Part shown: positions 28,466-37,155 of the stretch, one piece after another
How positions within the stretch are numbered: position 1 is the first letter of the stretch
Layout of the letters: the number at the start of each line of letters is the position of its first letter
Assembly (NCBI RefSeq): GCF_013282625.1
Contig: NZ_CP054020.1
Coordinates: forward strand, 2,232,001-2,296,000
Length of the DNA stretch: 64,000 nucleotides
Source of the DNA: Thiomicrorhabdus xiamenensis
GTDB taxonomy: Bacteria; Pseudomonadota; Gammaproteobacteria; Thiomicrospirales; Thiomicrospiraceae
Reading direction: 5' to 3'
Notes under the pieces: model-generated
The model's input: only the letters and a program-made list of their open reading frames with translations
Database searches by the model: none
What the model was told of the DNA's origin: nothing
Made by a program: the position numbers and the translations under genes

Positions 28466-29506
28466 TCACTCCAACCCTTGCGGCTTCGGCAACAGCGCCT
28501 GATTCAAACGACCGACCTTGGCCGCCAGTTCCATCATACGCACCACATAACCGGTTTCATTGTCGTACCAGGCCAACACCTTCAACTGCGTACCGTTAAC
28601 AACCAGAGTCGACAGCGCATCAATCACCGACGAGCAGGTTTCCCCCTCATAATCGACGGACACCAGCGGCCGGGTCTCGTAACCGAGAACGCCTTGCAAA
28701 TCATTCTGTGCGGCATCGGCAAACAGCAGATTGACCTCTTCGGCCGTTACCTTGCGTTTCATCTCCAGAGTGAGGTCGGTCAATGACGCATTCATAAAAG
28801 GGACTCGCACCGCCAGACCGTTCAAACGCCCGTTCAATTCAGGGAAAATAGTGCCGATCGCCTTGGCTGATCCCGTGCTGGTCGGAATCAGCGACTCAAA
28901 ACTGGAGCGGGCACGACGCAAATCCTTGTGACCGTGGTCAACCACCTTCTGAGTATTGGTACGGTCATGCATAGTCAGAATCGAGCCATGCTCAATACCG
29001 ATCTTCTCCTGCAATACCTTGATAACCGGAGCAATACAGTTGGTGGTACAGGAAGCGGCGGTAATGATTCGATCCTCGCCGGCGACAAAAACATCGTCAT
29101 TGACTCCCATGACAATATTCTTGATCGGCTCTTTCATCGGCGCGGCGACAATGACCTGCGGAATTCCCTGATCCAAATACGGCTGCAGACTTTCCTCTGT
29201 CCGAAACTGACCGGTTGCCTCAATCACTACATCCACCCCGAATGCGGCCCAATCGGTAGCATCAATCTCTTCGTGCTGAGAGTAACTGATCGCATGGCCG
29301 TTAATCACAATCTGGCCATGGTCTTCCTTGGCTTCATGTTGCCAGCGCCCGTGCGCCGAATCGAAATTCAGAAGATGTGCCGAACCGTAAGCGTCGGTCG
29401 CAATTTCATTGATATGCACAAATTCAATTTCCGGCCAATCGAAAGCCTGACGCAGCGCCAGCCGTCCCATGCGCCCAAACCCGTTAATCGCCACTTTAAT
29501 TGTCAT
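28466..29506 (-). CDS. ArsJ-associated glyceraldehyde-3-phosphate dehydrogenase
   Basis: 346 residues with a complete GAPDH fold: NAD motif INGFGRMGRLALR at the N-terminus, catalytic Cys153 in TAASCTTNCIAP, His in the later LTMHDRTNTQ segment, and NETGYVVRMMEL near the C-terminus. The variant spellings and the position directly before arsJ mark it as the arsenate-detoxifying paralog that forms 1-arseno-3-phosphoglycerate, rather than the housekeeping enzyme. The start has AAGGAACA upstream. Confidence 0.95.
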   Translation of the reverse strand: MTIKVAINGFGRMGRLALRQAFDWPEIEFVHINEIATDAYGSAHLLNFDSAHGRWQHEAKEDHGQIVINGHAISYSQHEEIDATDWAAFGVDVVIEATGQFRTEESLQPYLDQGIPQVIVAAPMKEPIKNIVMGVNDDVFVAGEDRIITAASCTTNCIAPVIKVLQEKIGIEHGSILTMHDRTNTQKVVDHGHKDLRRARSSFESLIPTSTGSAKAIGTIFPELNGRLNGLAVRVPFMNASLTDLTLEMKRKVTAEEVNLLFADAAQNDLQGVLGYETRPLVSVDYEGETCSSVIDALSTLVVNGTQLKVLAWYDNETGYVVRMMELAAKVGRLNQALLPKPQGLE

Positions 29507-29609
29507 TTATATGTTCCTTAAAATCATAGGTTTAACTCAATTGGCCGCATTTAAACGCCCCAAGGTGACACCCGCATGACAAAAGAATGAATATTTATCC
29601 TGAATTTAA

Positions 29610-30254
29610 TTAACTTTCCGACTTTAACCAGCCTGCCACCTGATCGTGCGTCGGAACGCCACCGGAGTGAACCACCTTGTCATTCACCACCACGCCCGGC
29701 GTACTCATTACCCCGTAGGAAGCGATCTCTGCAACATCTTCGACTTTGCTGATATTGACACAGACATCCAGCTCTCCGGCAACCTTTTCGATCAGCGCAA
29801 CGGTATTGTTGCAGTTACTGCAACCGGTTCCCAAGACCTTGATCTCCATAGCATCGTCACAACAGACGGATTTTTGAGAATCGCCGCAGCATGACGATTT
29901 ATCGCTTGCAGGACTGCAGCAGGAAGAATCCTCTTCAGAACAGCAGGCGCTTTTTTTGTTTTTGTCCGTAGCAGCGGAATCGCAGCAGCTGTCATCGGAA
30001 CAACAGGCTTTATCCCCGGCGTCGGCATCACAGACCACACCGCAGGCAACACACTCGCCGCGTGAATTTTTAAACATCGGGCAGAACCCGGTATAGGATG
30101 CCTGAATCGCGTTCAAAGCCATCAGGATCATCAACCACAGAAATGAGACCTGAGTCAGATCAATCTGCCCCATAAAATGTGAAACAGCTAATAAAATCAG
30201 CATCATCACAGCAAAGATGCGTAGTGGACGATTTCCCTTAATTGCAACACTCAT
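29610..30254 (-). CDS. Fusion of a DUF2892/YgaP-type membrane domain, a CC-repeat linker and a thioredoxin-like domain
   Basis: 214 residues in three parts. Residues 1-60: a two-helix DUF2892 membrane domain ending TGFCPMFK, as in YgaP. Residues 65-133: a hydrophilic stretch with six vicinal cysteine pairs (84-85, 90-91, 104-105, 112-113, 122-123, 131-132) plus a CxxCxxxC at 68-75. Residues 136-214: a small thioredoxin-like domain of the MTH895/TM0996 type with CxxC in GTGCSNCNN (145-148) and cis-Pro motif STPGVVV. Nineteen cysteines in all. It lies between the ArsP-type permease (15-base gap) and the GAPDH/arsJ pair. Likely a membrane-tethered thiol protein that binds or hands on As(III) or reduces a partner; the cysteine-rich insert may be lineage-specific. 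Confidence 0.85.
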   Translation of the reverse strand: MSVAIKGNRPLRIFAVMMLILLAVSHFMGQIDLTQVSFLWLMILMALNAIQASYTGFCPMFKNSRGECVACGVVCDADAGDKACCSDDSCCDSAATDKNKKSACCSEEDSSCCSPASDKSSCCGDSQKSVCCDDAMEIKVLGTGCSNCNNTVALIEKVAGELDVCVNISKVEDVAEIASYGVMSTPGVVVNDKVVHSGGVPTHDQVAGWLKSES

Positions 30255-30269
30255 TCAACTTTCTCCTCA

Positions 30270-31244
30270 TTACAATTTAGCGTAAAAATAATTAAAGCCG
30301 TACCCGACCAGAATAAAAGCCACCACCAAGACTGCGACAAACAGCAGCAGTGCCGGCCAGCGAATCACTTTTCTTAAAATAAGCAGTTCCGGCAAAGACA
30401 GCGCGGCAATACTCATCATCAGCGCCAGACTGGTACCAAGCGGCACGCCCTTGCCCAGCATGGCTTCGATGACCGGAATTACACCGGTGGCGTTGGAATA
30501 CAAGGGAACGCCGAGCAGCACCGCCGCCGGCACACTCCACCAGTTACTTGCATCCGCCAGCGTTTCGGTAACCCAGACTTGCGGGACATAACCATGAAAG
30601 GCCGCTCCGACACCGATACCGATAAACACCCAGTGCCAGATGCGTTTTACAATCACTTTTACCTCGCTCCAGGCAAAACCGTGTCTGGCACGCCAACCGT
30701 TGGCAAGCGCTTGCTGTTCCTGAGCCTGGCGCATCTTGATATCCCAGACATAAGCCTCAACCCAGCGCTCCGGCTTAAACCAGCCGATGACCACCGATCC
30801 GATATAGGCGACCACCAATCCCGCCAGTACGTACCAGAAAGCGACCTCCCACCCCAGCAGGGAAATCAACAGTACCACAGCCACTTCATTAATCATCGGG
30901 CTGGCAATCAGAAAAGCAAAGGTGATGCTGAGCGGGATTCTGGCTTCAACGAAACCGATAAACAGAGGAACCGACGAACAAGAGCAAAAAGGCGTCACCG
31001 ATCCCAGACCGATCGCCATGGAACGGCCTAACCATAATGGCTTGCCGACAACCACACTGCGCACACGTTCGGTAGAAACAAACGCCCGCAGCAACCCCAT
31101 CAGATAGATAATCAGCACCAGCAGGAAAAAGATTTTCAGCACATCCATGACAAAGAAATGCATGGCCTGCCCGAATGCGGTTTGAGAGTCTATGCTCAGA
31201 ATGCCATAAACAAACCAGCTTGCTGTGCTTTCAAACGGTGTCAT
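30270..31244 (-). CDS. Permease of the ArsP / COG0701 family
   Basis: 324 residues, about eight membrane segments. The family signature TPFCSCSSVPLFIGF with its paired cysteines is present, as is the second repeat VPLYSNATGVIPVIEAML. ArsP members export trivalent organoarsenicals such as methylarsenite. It starts two bases after the stop of the upstream MBL gene and 15 bases before the CC-repeat fusion, all in the ArsR-linked cluster. The same family includes proteins of unknown substrate, so the arsenic role rests on context. Confidence 0.88.
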   Translation of the reverse strand: MTPFESTASWFVYGILSIDSQTAFGQAMHFFVMDVLKIFFLLVLIIYLMGLLRAFVSTERVRSVVVGKPLWLGRSMAIGLGSVTPFCSCSSVPLFIGFVEARIPLSITFAFLIASPMINEVAVVLLISLLGWEVAFWYVLAGLVVAYIGSVVIGWFKPERWVEAYVWDIKMRQAQEQQALANGWRARHGFAWSEVKVIVKRIWHWVFIGIGVGAAFHGYVPQVWVTETLADASNWWSVPAAVLLGVPLYSNATGVIPVIEAMLGKGVPLGTSLALMMSIAALSLPELLILRKVIRWPALLLFVAVLVVAFILVGYGFNYFYAKL

Positions 31245-31246
31245 TT

Positions 31247-32182
31247 TTAGAGCCCCTGCTCAAACTGTAAGTAAGTACGGTTAAGAATCATTTTATGCCA
31301 AGAGTCGTAATGCTCCAGGTGTTTAAATTCCGGCCAATCCTTATTATCGGCAACTGCCTGATCTACGCCGAGCATTTCATCCGCCGCTGCAGACATAACG
31401 TCAACCAGTTTATCCAGATAAGCTCCGGTATCCTGACGCGCCTTATTCCAATCGCAAACCTGTCCGTGTCCGGGGACAATCTTTACCGCCGGCAAAGCTT
31501 CGGCCTGATGAAAGGCGTTGCGCCAACTCGCCACCTTGGAAAACGGATGCACTCCAAGCATTCGGTCTACGTAAATCAGATCGCCTGAAAACAGAATTTT
31601 CTGCTGCGGCAACCAGACAACGACATCACCGGGAAAATGCGCATCACCGAAAAATTTAAGCGCAAAATCCACGCCACCGATATTAAACTGAGCGTCGTTC
31701 CCTTCAAAAGGCTTTGCGGCATGCTCAGGCGAAGTTCCAGCAAAAACAGAAGAAACTTTGGACATCTTTTCAATCAGTTCTGCCGCCATCTTCTTCTGAG
31801 TCGCCACCGTCCGCGAGAGCGCATAGACGGGGACACCCTTTTGAGCAAAATAATGATTTCCTAACCAACGATGATCCTGACTGCCGGTATTGATCACTGC
31901 AATAATCGATTTATCGGTCACTTCTCCTGCCGCTTTTTCCAACGCTTTGGCAGAAACATCTCCCGCGCCCGAGTCGATCAACACGGCGCCATCCTCGGTT
32001 ATTACAAGGCCGATATTATTATTCAACCCCAAATTTTCTTCCGAACGATTCGTTAAAGGCCCGATGTAAGCATAAACCTGATCCGCAACCGGCTTAAAGT
32101 GAAACTCCATGGCCTGCCCGGGAACAGCAAACAGACTCAGACAGAAAGTGACTAAAACTGAAATTTTTTTCGACCAATCCAC
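31247..32182 (-). CDS. Secreted MBL-fold metallo-hydrolase with altered HxHxDH motif
   Basis: 311 residues from the GTG at 32180-32182 (GGAGG six bases upstream), opening into a signal peptide (SVLVTFCLSLFAVPGQA). Metallo-beta-lactamase fold: GLVITEDGAVLIDSG, FFGDAHFPGDVVVW, FSGDLIYVD and IVPGHGQ. The usual THxHxDH loop reads NTGSQDHRWLGN, so the standard first zinc-site histidines are absent while Q-x-H remains. It is the first gene after the divergent arsR, two bases before the ArsP-type permease, so an arsenic-related periplasmic role is inferred. A relative at 41040-42161 has the same change. Confidence 0.85.
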   Translation of the reverse strand: MDWSKKISVLVTFCLSLFAVPGQAMEFHFKPVADQVYAYIGPLTNRSEENLGLNNNIGLVITEDGAVLIDSGAGDVSAKALEKAAGEVTDKSIIAVINTGSQDHRWLGNHYFAQKGVPVYALSRTVATQKKMAAELIEKMSKVSSVFAGTSPEHAAKPFEGNDAQFNIGGVDFALKFFGDAHFPGDVVVWLPQQKILFSGDLIYVDRMLGVHPFSKVASWRNAFHQAEALPAVKIVPGHGQVCDWNKARQDTGAYLDKLVDVMSAAADEMLGVDQAVADNKDWPEFKHLEHYDSWHKMILNRTYLQFEQGL

Positions 32183-32352
32183 GAGATACCTCCAAGATTC
32201 ACATATACGCATAAGCAAATATATTATTCTCAAACCGGAAACTTTCAAAGCACTTTTAAAAGTTTTAGAAAAATCCGTGCATTTGCTTCAAAATAGACAG
32301 ACATCGGAAAACATCCGTCGAGATTGATACACAATAGAACCCGTCAAAATTT
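32183..32352. promoter_or_regulatory. Divergent ArsR-controlled promoter region
   Basis: 170 bases between the divergent MBL gene and arsR. An AT-rich imperfect dyad (ATATACGCATAAGCAAATATAT, halves split around position 32213) is a candidate ArsR operator. The symmetry is poor, so the exact site is unproven. Confidence 0.4.
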
Positions 32353-32694
32353 ATGACATTAGAAACCGTCACTCAAACCTTTAAAGCGCTCTCGGAACCA
32401 GTCCGCCTGCGCATCGTCCACTTGCTACTACAGCGCGAATCGCTCTGTGTCTGCGATCTGGTCGAAACACTGGAACTGAATCAAAGTACCGTGTCCCGTC
32501 ATCTAGCCTATCTGAAGAACTCCGGCTTGGTCACGTCCTGGCGCGACGGAACCTGGATGCACTATGCGCTGATTCCCGAAACCTTGCAAATACTTAACCT
32601 TGAAGTACTCAAGCGACATTTGTCCGAACAGTTAAGCTTGGATTTACAAAAACTACAGGCTTACGAGCAAAAACCAAGAAGCTGTAATCTGTAA
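32353..32694 (+). CDS. arsR: ArsR-family transcriptional repressor
   Basis: 113 residues with a winged helix-turn-helix: FKALSEPVRLRIVHLL, recognition helix LNQSTVSRHLAYLKNSGLV, wing SWRDGTWMHYAL. The metal site CVCDL (ESLCVCDLVETL, about residues 32-34) is the ELCVCDL motif of As(III)/Sb(III)-sensing ArsR. It would repress the divergent MBL-permease-fusion-GAPDH-arsJ unit and be released by arsenite. A further cysteine lies at the C-terminus (RSCNL). Confidence 0.94.
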   Translation: MTLETVTQTFKALSEPVRLRIVHLLLQRESLCVCDLVETLELNQSTVSRHLAYLKNSGLVTSWRDGTWMHYALIPETLQILNLEVLKRHLSEQLSLDLQKLQAYEQKPRSCNL

Positions 32695-32739
32695 AATACG
32701 CGGCGTAAAAAAATTAAGAAAAAAAGCACAAAAAATCAT

Positions 32740-32780
32740 CCACTTGCCCATTTCAGGCACGATCTTTTATATAATAGCGG
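32740..32780 (+). promoter_or_regulatory. Candidate promoter of the mqo-like gene
   Basis: A TATAAT -10 at 32770-32775 follows a TTGCCC at 32744-32749. The spacing of 20 bases is longer than ideal. Confidence 0.4.
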
Positions 32781-32812
32781 GTTTTCCAGCTTCATCACTT
32801 AAGAGTGCGTAA

Positions 32813-34156
32813 ATGAAAAATAGAGTTTTTGATGTGGTCATTGTCGGCGGCGGTATCTCGGGTTGTGCCTTGACCTATATGCTGTCACGTTACACCGATG
32901 TAAAGAAAGTGGCTATGCTTGAAAAGTACGGCAGCCTGGCACCGTTGAATTCCAGCGCAAGATCCAATAGCCAGACCCTGCACTGCGGCGACATCGAAAC
33001 CAACTACACACTGGAAAAAGCCAAAGTCGTCAAACAACAGGCAAGTATGATCGAATACTTTGCCCAGCAGGTTGAAAAGAACGACTTCCTGTATAAATTC
33101 CCGAAAATGATTCTTGCCGTCGGCGATGACGAATGTGAACGTCTGGAAAAACGCCATCACGAGTTTGCCGAAGCCTTCCCGTATATGGAACTGTGGGACG
33201 CCGACAAGATCGCCGAAGTTGAACCTGCGGTGACGATGAAAGACGGCGAACGCCGCCCGGAGCGCATTCTGGCTTCCGGCTGTACCGACGAATATTCTGC
33301 AGTCAATTACGGCAACATGTCCAAGGCACTGATTAATCAGGCACGTAAAACCAATACCGAAATTCAGGTTTCCCTGAGCACGGAAGTACAGAAAATCAGC
33401 AAAGTTGAAGACGGCTACGAGTTAAATACCTCGCAAGGCACGTTCTTCGCGGATTTCGTTGTGGTCTCCGCCGGCGGTCACAGCCTGCTACTGGCCAACC
33501 AATTAGGACACGGCATGGACATGTCGATTCTGCCAATGGCCGGCAGCTTCTATTACGTACCGAAAATCCTGAACGGTAAAGTCTATACCATGCAGAACGA
33601 CAAGCTGCCTTTTGCCGCGCTGCACGGCGACCCGGACCTAGTTGAACTGAGCAAAACCCGTCTTGGGCCGACGGCTCTGGTTCTACCGAAACTGGAACGC
33701 TACACCGGCGGAACTTATCTGGATTTCTGGCGCAGCCTGAAACTCGATCGAAAGGTCCTCAAAGTCTTCTGGGATCTGATGAAAGACAGCACCATCCGCA
33801 ACTACATTTTGCGTAACTTTGCCTTCGAGATTCCATGGTTGCGTAAACGCCTGTTTGCAAAAGACGCACAGAAAATCATTCCGGATCTAAAACCGGAAGA
33901 TCTCGAATATGCCTCCGGCATCGGTGGCCTGCGACCTCAGGTTATCGACAAAACTACTATGCAGCTGAAGCTGGGAGAAGCGAGCATCGTTCCGGAAAAC
34001 GAGCGCCTGATTTTCAATATGACGCCTTCCCCGGGTGCCACCACCTGTCTTGGTAATGCCTACCGCGACGCGCAAATCATCTGCGAACGTTTGAATATTC
34101 AGATGCACAAGCAGCAGGCGATCGACGAACTCCTCGGCGGAAAAGACCTGCCTTAA
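32813..34156 (+). CDS. FAD-dependent oxidoreductase, malate:quinone oxidoreductase-like
   Basis: 447 residues. The N-terminal FAD-binding motif is VVIVGGGISGCALTYMLSRY, and MQO-type features follow: NSSARSNSQTLHCGDIETNY, a middle substrate region (PMAGSFYYVP, LGPTALVLPKLERY) and a C-terminal GIGGLRPQVID. MQO oxidises malate to oxaloacetate at the membrane and passes electrons to quinone; organisms of this group are known to use it in place of NAD malate dehydrogenase. The homology is to the MQO superfamily, so the substrate is probable rather than certain. A COG0523 gene starts five bases after its stop. Confidence 0.82.
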   Translation: MKNRVFDVVIVGGGISGCALTYMLSRYTDVKKVAMLEKYGSLAPLNSSARSNSQTLHCGDIETNYTLEKAKVVKQQASMIEYFAQQVEKNDFLYKFPKMILAVGDDECERLEKRHHEFAEAFPYMELWDADKIAEVEPAVTMKDGERRPERILASGCTDEYSAVNYGNMSKALINQARKTNTEIQVSLSTEVQKISKVEDGYELNTSQGTFFADFVVVSAGGHSLLLANQLGHGMDMSILPMAGSFYYVPKILNGKVYTMQNDKLPFAALHGDPDLVELSKTRLGPTALVLPKLERYTGGTYLDFWRSLKLDRKVLKVFWDLMKDSTIRNYILRNFAFEIPWLRKRLFAKDAQKIIPDLKPEDLEYASGIGGLRPQVIDKTTMQLKLGEASIVPENERLIFNMTPSPGATTCLGNAYRDAQIICERLNIQMHKQQAIDELLGGKDLP

Positions 34157-34161
34157 TCGCG

Positions 34162-35196
34162 ATGGCCGGCATTCCGACGTATTTAATCAGCGGTCTCCTC
34201 GGCAGCGGTAAAACCACCTGTCTAAGGCAGCTGATTAAACAGAAACCGGAAAACGAAAACTGGGCGGTACTGATCAACGAATTCGGCGAAGTCGATATTG
34301 ACGGTGCCACCCTGTCGCAAAACAACGCCGTCACGATTAAAGCCGTTTCCGGCGGCTGCATCTGCTGCTCCGCGCAGTTCAATCTGGCTCAAGCGCTCGG
34401 GGAATTGAGTCGTCAGCCAATCGACAAACTGTTTATCGAACCGACCGGACTCGGCCACCCGGCCAAGGTGCTCGATACTCTGAAACAGTTCCCGCAGTTC
34501 ACCCTCCACAAAACCCTGTGTGTGATCACGCCACAGCAACTGACCGAAGTACGCTGGCAAAAATCGCAGGTCATGCGCGATCTGGTGACACTGGCCGATC
34601 TGATCGTGCTCAACAAAACCGACCTGAGCTCGCAACAAGAAGTGACGAAGAGTCAGGCGATCCTTAAACGGCTATATACTCAAAAAACAATACTGCCGAC
34701 ACAGTTTGCCCAAATCACCATCGAGCAACTCAAGCCACCCGAGCAAGCTCGCCCCCTTTTTCAGTTTCAGGCCGTTGCAACGGATTTCAGCCTTAAACAG
34801 AACGCGGACGCAGTGCATGCAAGCGAAAACCGCGACTGGAACAGCACCCTTCCCGGTGTCGAACAGGCTTTTCTGCAAATCGATCCGCAAAACGGCCGAC
34901 TGCTCGCTATTGGCTGGCAATTCAGTGCCGAAGTGCAGTTTAACCGCATCGCATTGAAGGCCTGGATAGACAATTTCGCTCCTCTTATGGCTCGCGCTAA
35001 AGGCTTGGTGCGCACAGGAAAAGAGTGGCAGCTATTGAATTATATTGATAACCATTTACAATTAGAAGATATTGCCTGGCGACAAGATAGCCGACTGGAA
35101 TGTCTATTTACAGAAGCACCAAACAGCATCCCACCGCATAAAGACACTATTATTTCTATGGAATCTCAATTGCTTAGCGCTATCCAGCTTCGCTAA
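34162..35196 (+). CDS. COG0523/CobW-family metal chaperone GTPase
   Basis: 344 residues. G-domain motifs: Walker A SGLLGSGKTT, the INEFGEVDID switch, the metal-binding GGCICCSAQ (CxCC), and NKTD for guanine specificity; a CobW C-terminal domain follows (about 240-320). Such GTPases deliver metal, often zinc, to client enzymes under limitation. The next gene is folE2, the zinc-independent GTP cyclohydrolase, a pairing typical of zinc-limitation responses. I saw no Zur box upstream. Translation is probably coupled to the mqo-like gene. Confidence 0.9.
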   Translation: MAGIPTYLISGLLGSGKTTCLRQLIKQKPENENWAVLINEFGEVDIDGATLSQNNAVTIKAVSGGCICCSAQFNLAQALGELSRQPIDKLFIEPTGLGHPAKVLDTLKQFPQFTLHKTLCVITPQQLTEVRWQKSQVMRDLVTLADLIVLNKTDLSSQQEVTKSQAILKRLYTQKTILPTQFAQITIEQLKPPEQARPLFQFQAVATDFSLKQNADAVHASENRDWNSTLPGVEQAFLQIDPQNGRLLAIGWQFSAEVQFNRIALKAWIDNFAPLMARAKGLVRTGKEWQLLNYIDNHLQLEDIAWRQDSRLECLFTEAPNSIPPHKDTIISMESQLLSAIQLR

Positions 35197-35321
35197 ATTC
35201 CAACAATTAAGCCGCCGTTTTTTTAAATATTTGTTAAAATCGCAGCTCATTTTTTAATCACGAGACGTGCCCCACTTGCTTTTGCCAATAGGACCCGTCC
35301 ACAACAGCCGAAGGAAATTGC

Positions 35322-36278
35322 ATGACTAAGCACATGCCCGATATCGCGTGTCAGCCGCACCAAACACCACAAGGAACCCTTAATTGGGTCGGAATGAGCG
35401 GCATTGAACTGCCTGTTTTGGTTCAACAAGGAACGGATGCCTCGCAAAGCGTTCGTATGTCCTCTTTAGCCCAAGCTTACGTCAATCTAGGAAACCCGCT
35501 CAGCAAGGGTATCCATATGTCACGACTGTATCTGATCCTCGATCAGATGGCAACCGAAGAGCCGCTTTCACCGAACCGCGTTAAAGCGATTTTGGATAAA
35601 TTCATTGAATCGCATGAAGGACTGAGTTCGCATGCGTTTGTTGAGTTCAAGTTTGATTACTACGAGCGCCGTAACTCGCTGAAAAGCGACAACAGCGGTT
35701 GGAAACACTATCCGTGCACTGTCCGCGGTGAAATGCGTGACGGCAATTTTGATTGTGAGATATCCATCGAAGTACCTTACTCTTCAACCTGTCCTTGCTC
35801 GGCTGCACTTTCTCGCCAGCTGATTCAGGAAGCGTTTGAAAGAGATTTCGACGGTAAAGATCTGAGTTATGCCGAAGTCATGGCTTGGCTGGGCACACCG
35901 GAAGGTATCTGTGCGACGCCGCATAGCCAGCGCTCTTATGCTCAGGTCAAGGTCAAAGTCGAGGAAAGCGATTCATTGGGCATTTCCAATCTGATTAACG
36001 ACATTGAAGCCGCTCTGCAAACGCCGGTACAGGCCGCGGTTAAACGTGAAGACGAACAGGAATTCGCACGCCTGAATGCCTCCAACCTGATGTTCTGCGA
36101 AGACGCCAGTCGTCGTTTGCAGGCCGCTCTTAGCGCTCAGGAAGAACATTACCTGGATTTCTGGGTACGCGTTAACCACCTGGAAAGCCTGCACCCGCAC
36201 GATGCGGTAGCGATTGTCACCAAAGGGATCGACGGCGGTTACACCGACGAACCGAATTTGATGGATCCTATGAAGTAA
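35322..36278 (+). CDS. folE2: GTP cyclohydrolase FolE2 (type IB)
   Basis: 318 residues, full length. It makes dihydroneopterin triphosphate from GTP for folate or queuosine synthesis without the zinc requirement of FolE. Family blocks: GMSGIELPV, QAYVNLGNPLSKGIHMSRLY, VPYSSTCPCSAALSRQLI (with the metal-binding cysteine), and TPHSQRSYAQVKV. A terminator follows. Its neighbour COG0523 gene suggests use when zinc is scarce. Confidence 0.97.
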   Translation: MTKHMPDIACQPHQTPQGTLNWVGMSGIELPVLVQQGTDASQSVRMSSLAQAYVNLGNPLSKGIHMSRLYLILDQMATEEPLSPNRVKAILDKFIESHEGLSSHAFVEFKFDYYERRNSLKSDNSGWKHYPCTVRGEMRDGNFDCEISIEVPYSSTCPCSAALSRQLIQEAFERDFDGKDLSYAEVMAWLGTPEGICATPHSQRSYAQVKVKVEESDSLGISNLINDIEAALQTPVQAAVKREDEQEFARLNASNLMFCEDASRRLQAALSAQEEHYLDFWVRVNHLESLHPHDAVAIVTKGIDGGYTDEPNLMDPMK

Positions 36279-36303
36279 TTCACCTTACTTCTTCCATCTC
36301 TAA

Positions 36304-36346
36304 AGAAGCCCGCCCGGACAAAGTTCTCGGCGGGTTTTTCTTTCTT
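36304..36346 (+). terminator. Intrinsic terminator after folE2
   Basis: AAGCCCGCC and GGCGGGTTT around a 14-base loop, followed by TTTCTTTCTT. Confidence 0.85.
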
Positions 36347-36382
36347 CCTGAATCGAAGCAAAATAAAACTCTGCAATCATTT

Positions 36383-36673
36383 CTACTTAAGCTCTTCGCA
36401 CTCTTTTCTGTTCATAATAAGAATCCCGGCCGGGCCAACCCAATTTGACGGGTGAACCTGCTCTTCACGTTCAAAGACCAACCGGCAGCCGCTATCCAGA
36501 TAGATAACAAAATTTTCATAATCAATATGCTCGATATGGCCATGAAGTGCCCGGTGATCCCGAATATACTCATCCATTGCATGACGGTCTTTATCCGCTT
36601 GAATCGAAGGCGACAAAACCGAGAAAGCCTCTGTGTTGAAGACCAATAAGCCCAAGAAAATGATCGACTTCAT
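36383..36673 (-). CDS. Small secreted protein of unknown function
   Basis: 96 residues from the ATG at 36671-36673, with AGGAGGG just upstream. A signal peptide (about 1-17) is followed by a charged mature part with HGHIEHIDYENFVIYLDSGCRLVFEREEQ, a pattern of a small beta-rich domain, and two cysteines. I do not recognise the family and the neighbours are unrelated. Confidence 0.7.
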   Translation of the reverse strand: MKSIIFLGLLVFNTEAFSVLSPSIQADKDRHAMDEYIRDHRALHGHIEHIDYENFVIYLDSGCRLVFEREEQVHPSNWVGPAGILIMNRKECEELK

Positions 36674-36761
36674 ATTCCCTCCTGATTGTTGCGGCACCCT
36701 TTTACAGATTCCATAAAATAAATCATAAGTTCTATCTTAATTTTCAGTGTAGAGGTTGAAT

Positions 36762-37082
36762 ATGCAACTGGACAATATCTTTAAAGCACTCCCAGAAAAC
36801 CTTGATTTAGAAATTTTTGAAACCCTTGTCGAGTCCTCATCGATAAGAATTGAGCGCATTGTTTCCAAGGGGCATACGTCGCCGGAGAGAGGCTGGTATG
36901 ATCAGAATGAAAATGAGTGGGTTTTAGTTTTGGAAGGCAAGGCGATTCTGGAATTTAGTGATGGCACTCAATACCCGCTGACTGCCGGCGATTATCTGAA
37001 TATCCCGGCACATACACAACACAAGGTGGCTTGGAGCGATCCAGATAAAATTACTATCTGGCTTGCGGTGTTTTATCTGTAA
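36762..37082 (+). CDS. Cupin-domain protein
   Basis: 106 residues from the ATG at 36762 (AGAGG six bases upstream; a TTG two codons earlier is less likely). A single small beta-barrel: GHTSPERGWYDQNENEWVLVLEGKAIL and YPLTAGDYLNIPAHTQHKVAW carry the two cupin motifs, with His and Glu residues able to bind a metal. Substrate unknown. Confidence 0.85.
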   Translation: MQLDNIFKALPENLDLEIFETLVESSSIRIERIVSKGHTSPERGWYDQNENEWVLVLEGKAILEFSDGTQYPLTAGDYLNIPAHTQHKVAWSDPDKITIWLAVFYL

Positions 37083-37155
37083 CAGACATTCATCCCGTTA
37101 AACAGATCAAAACACCTTAAATACCCTGCAAGGGCTTTCTGGAGAAACTCGAACG

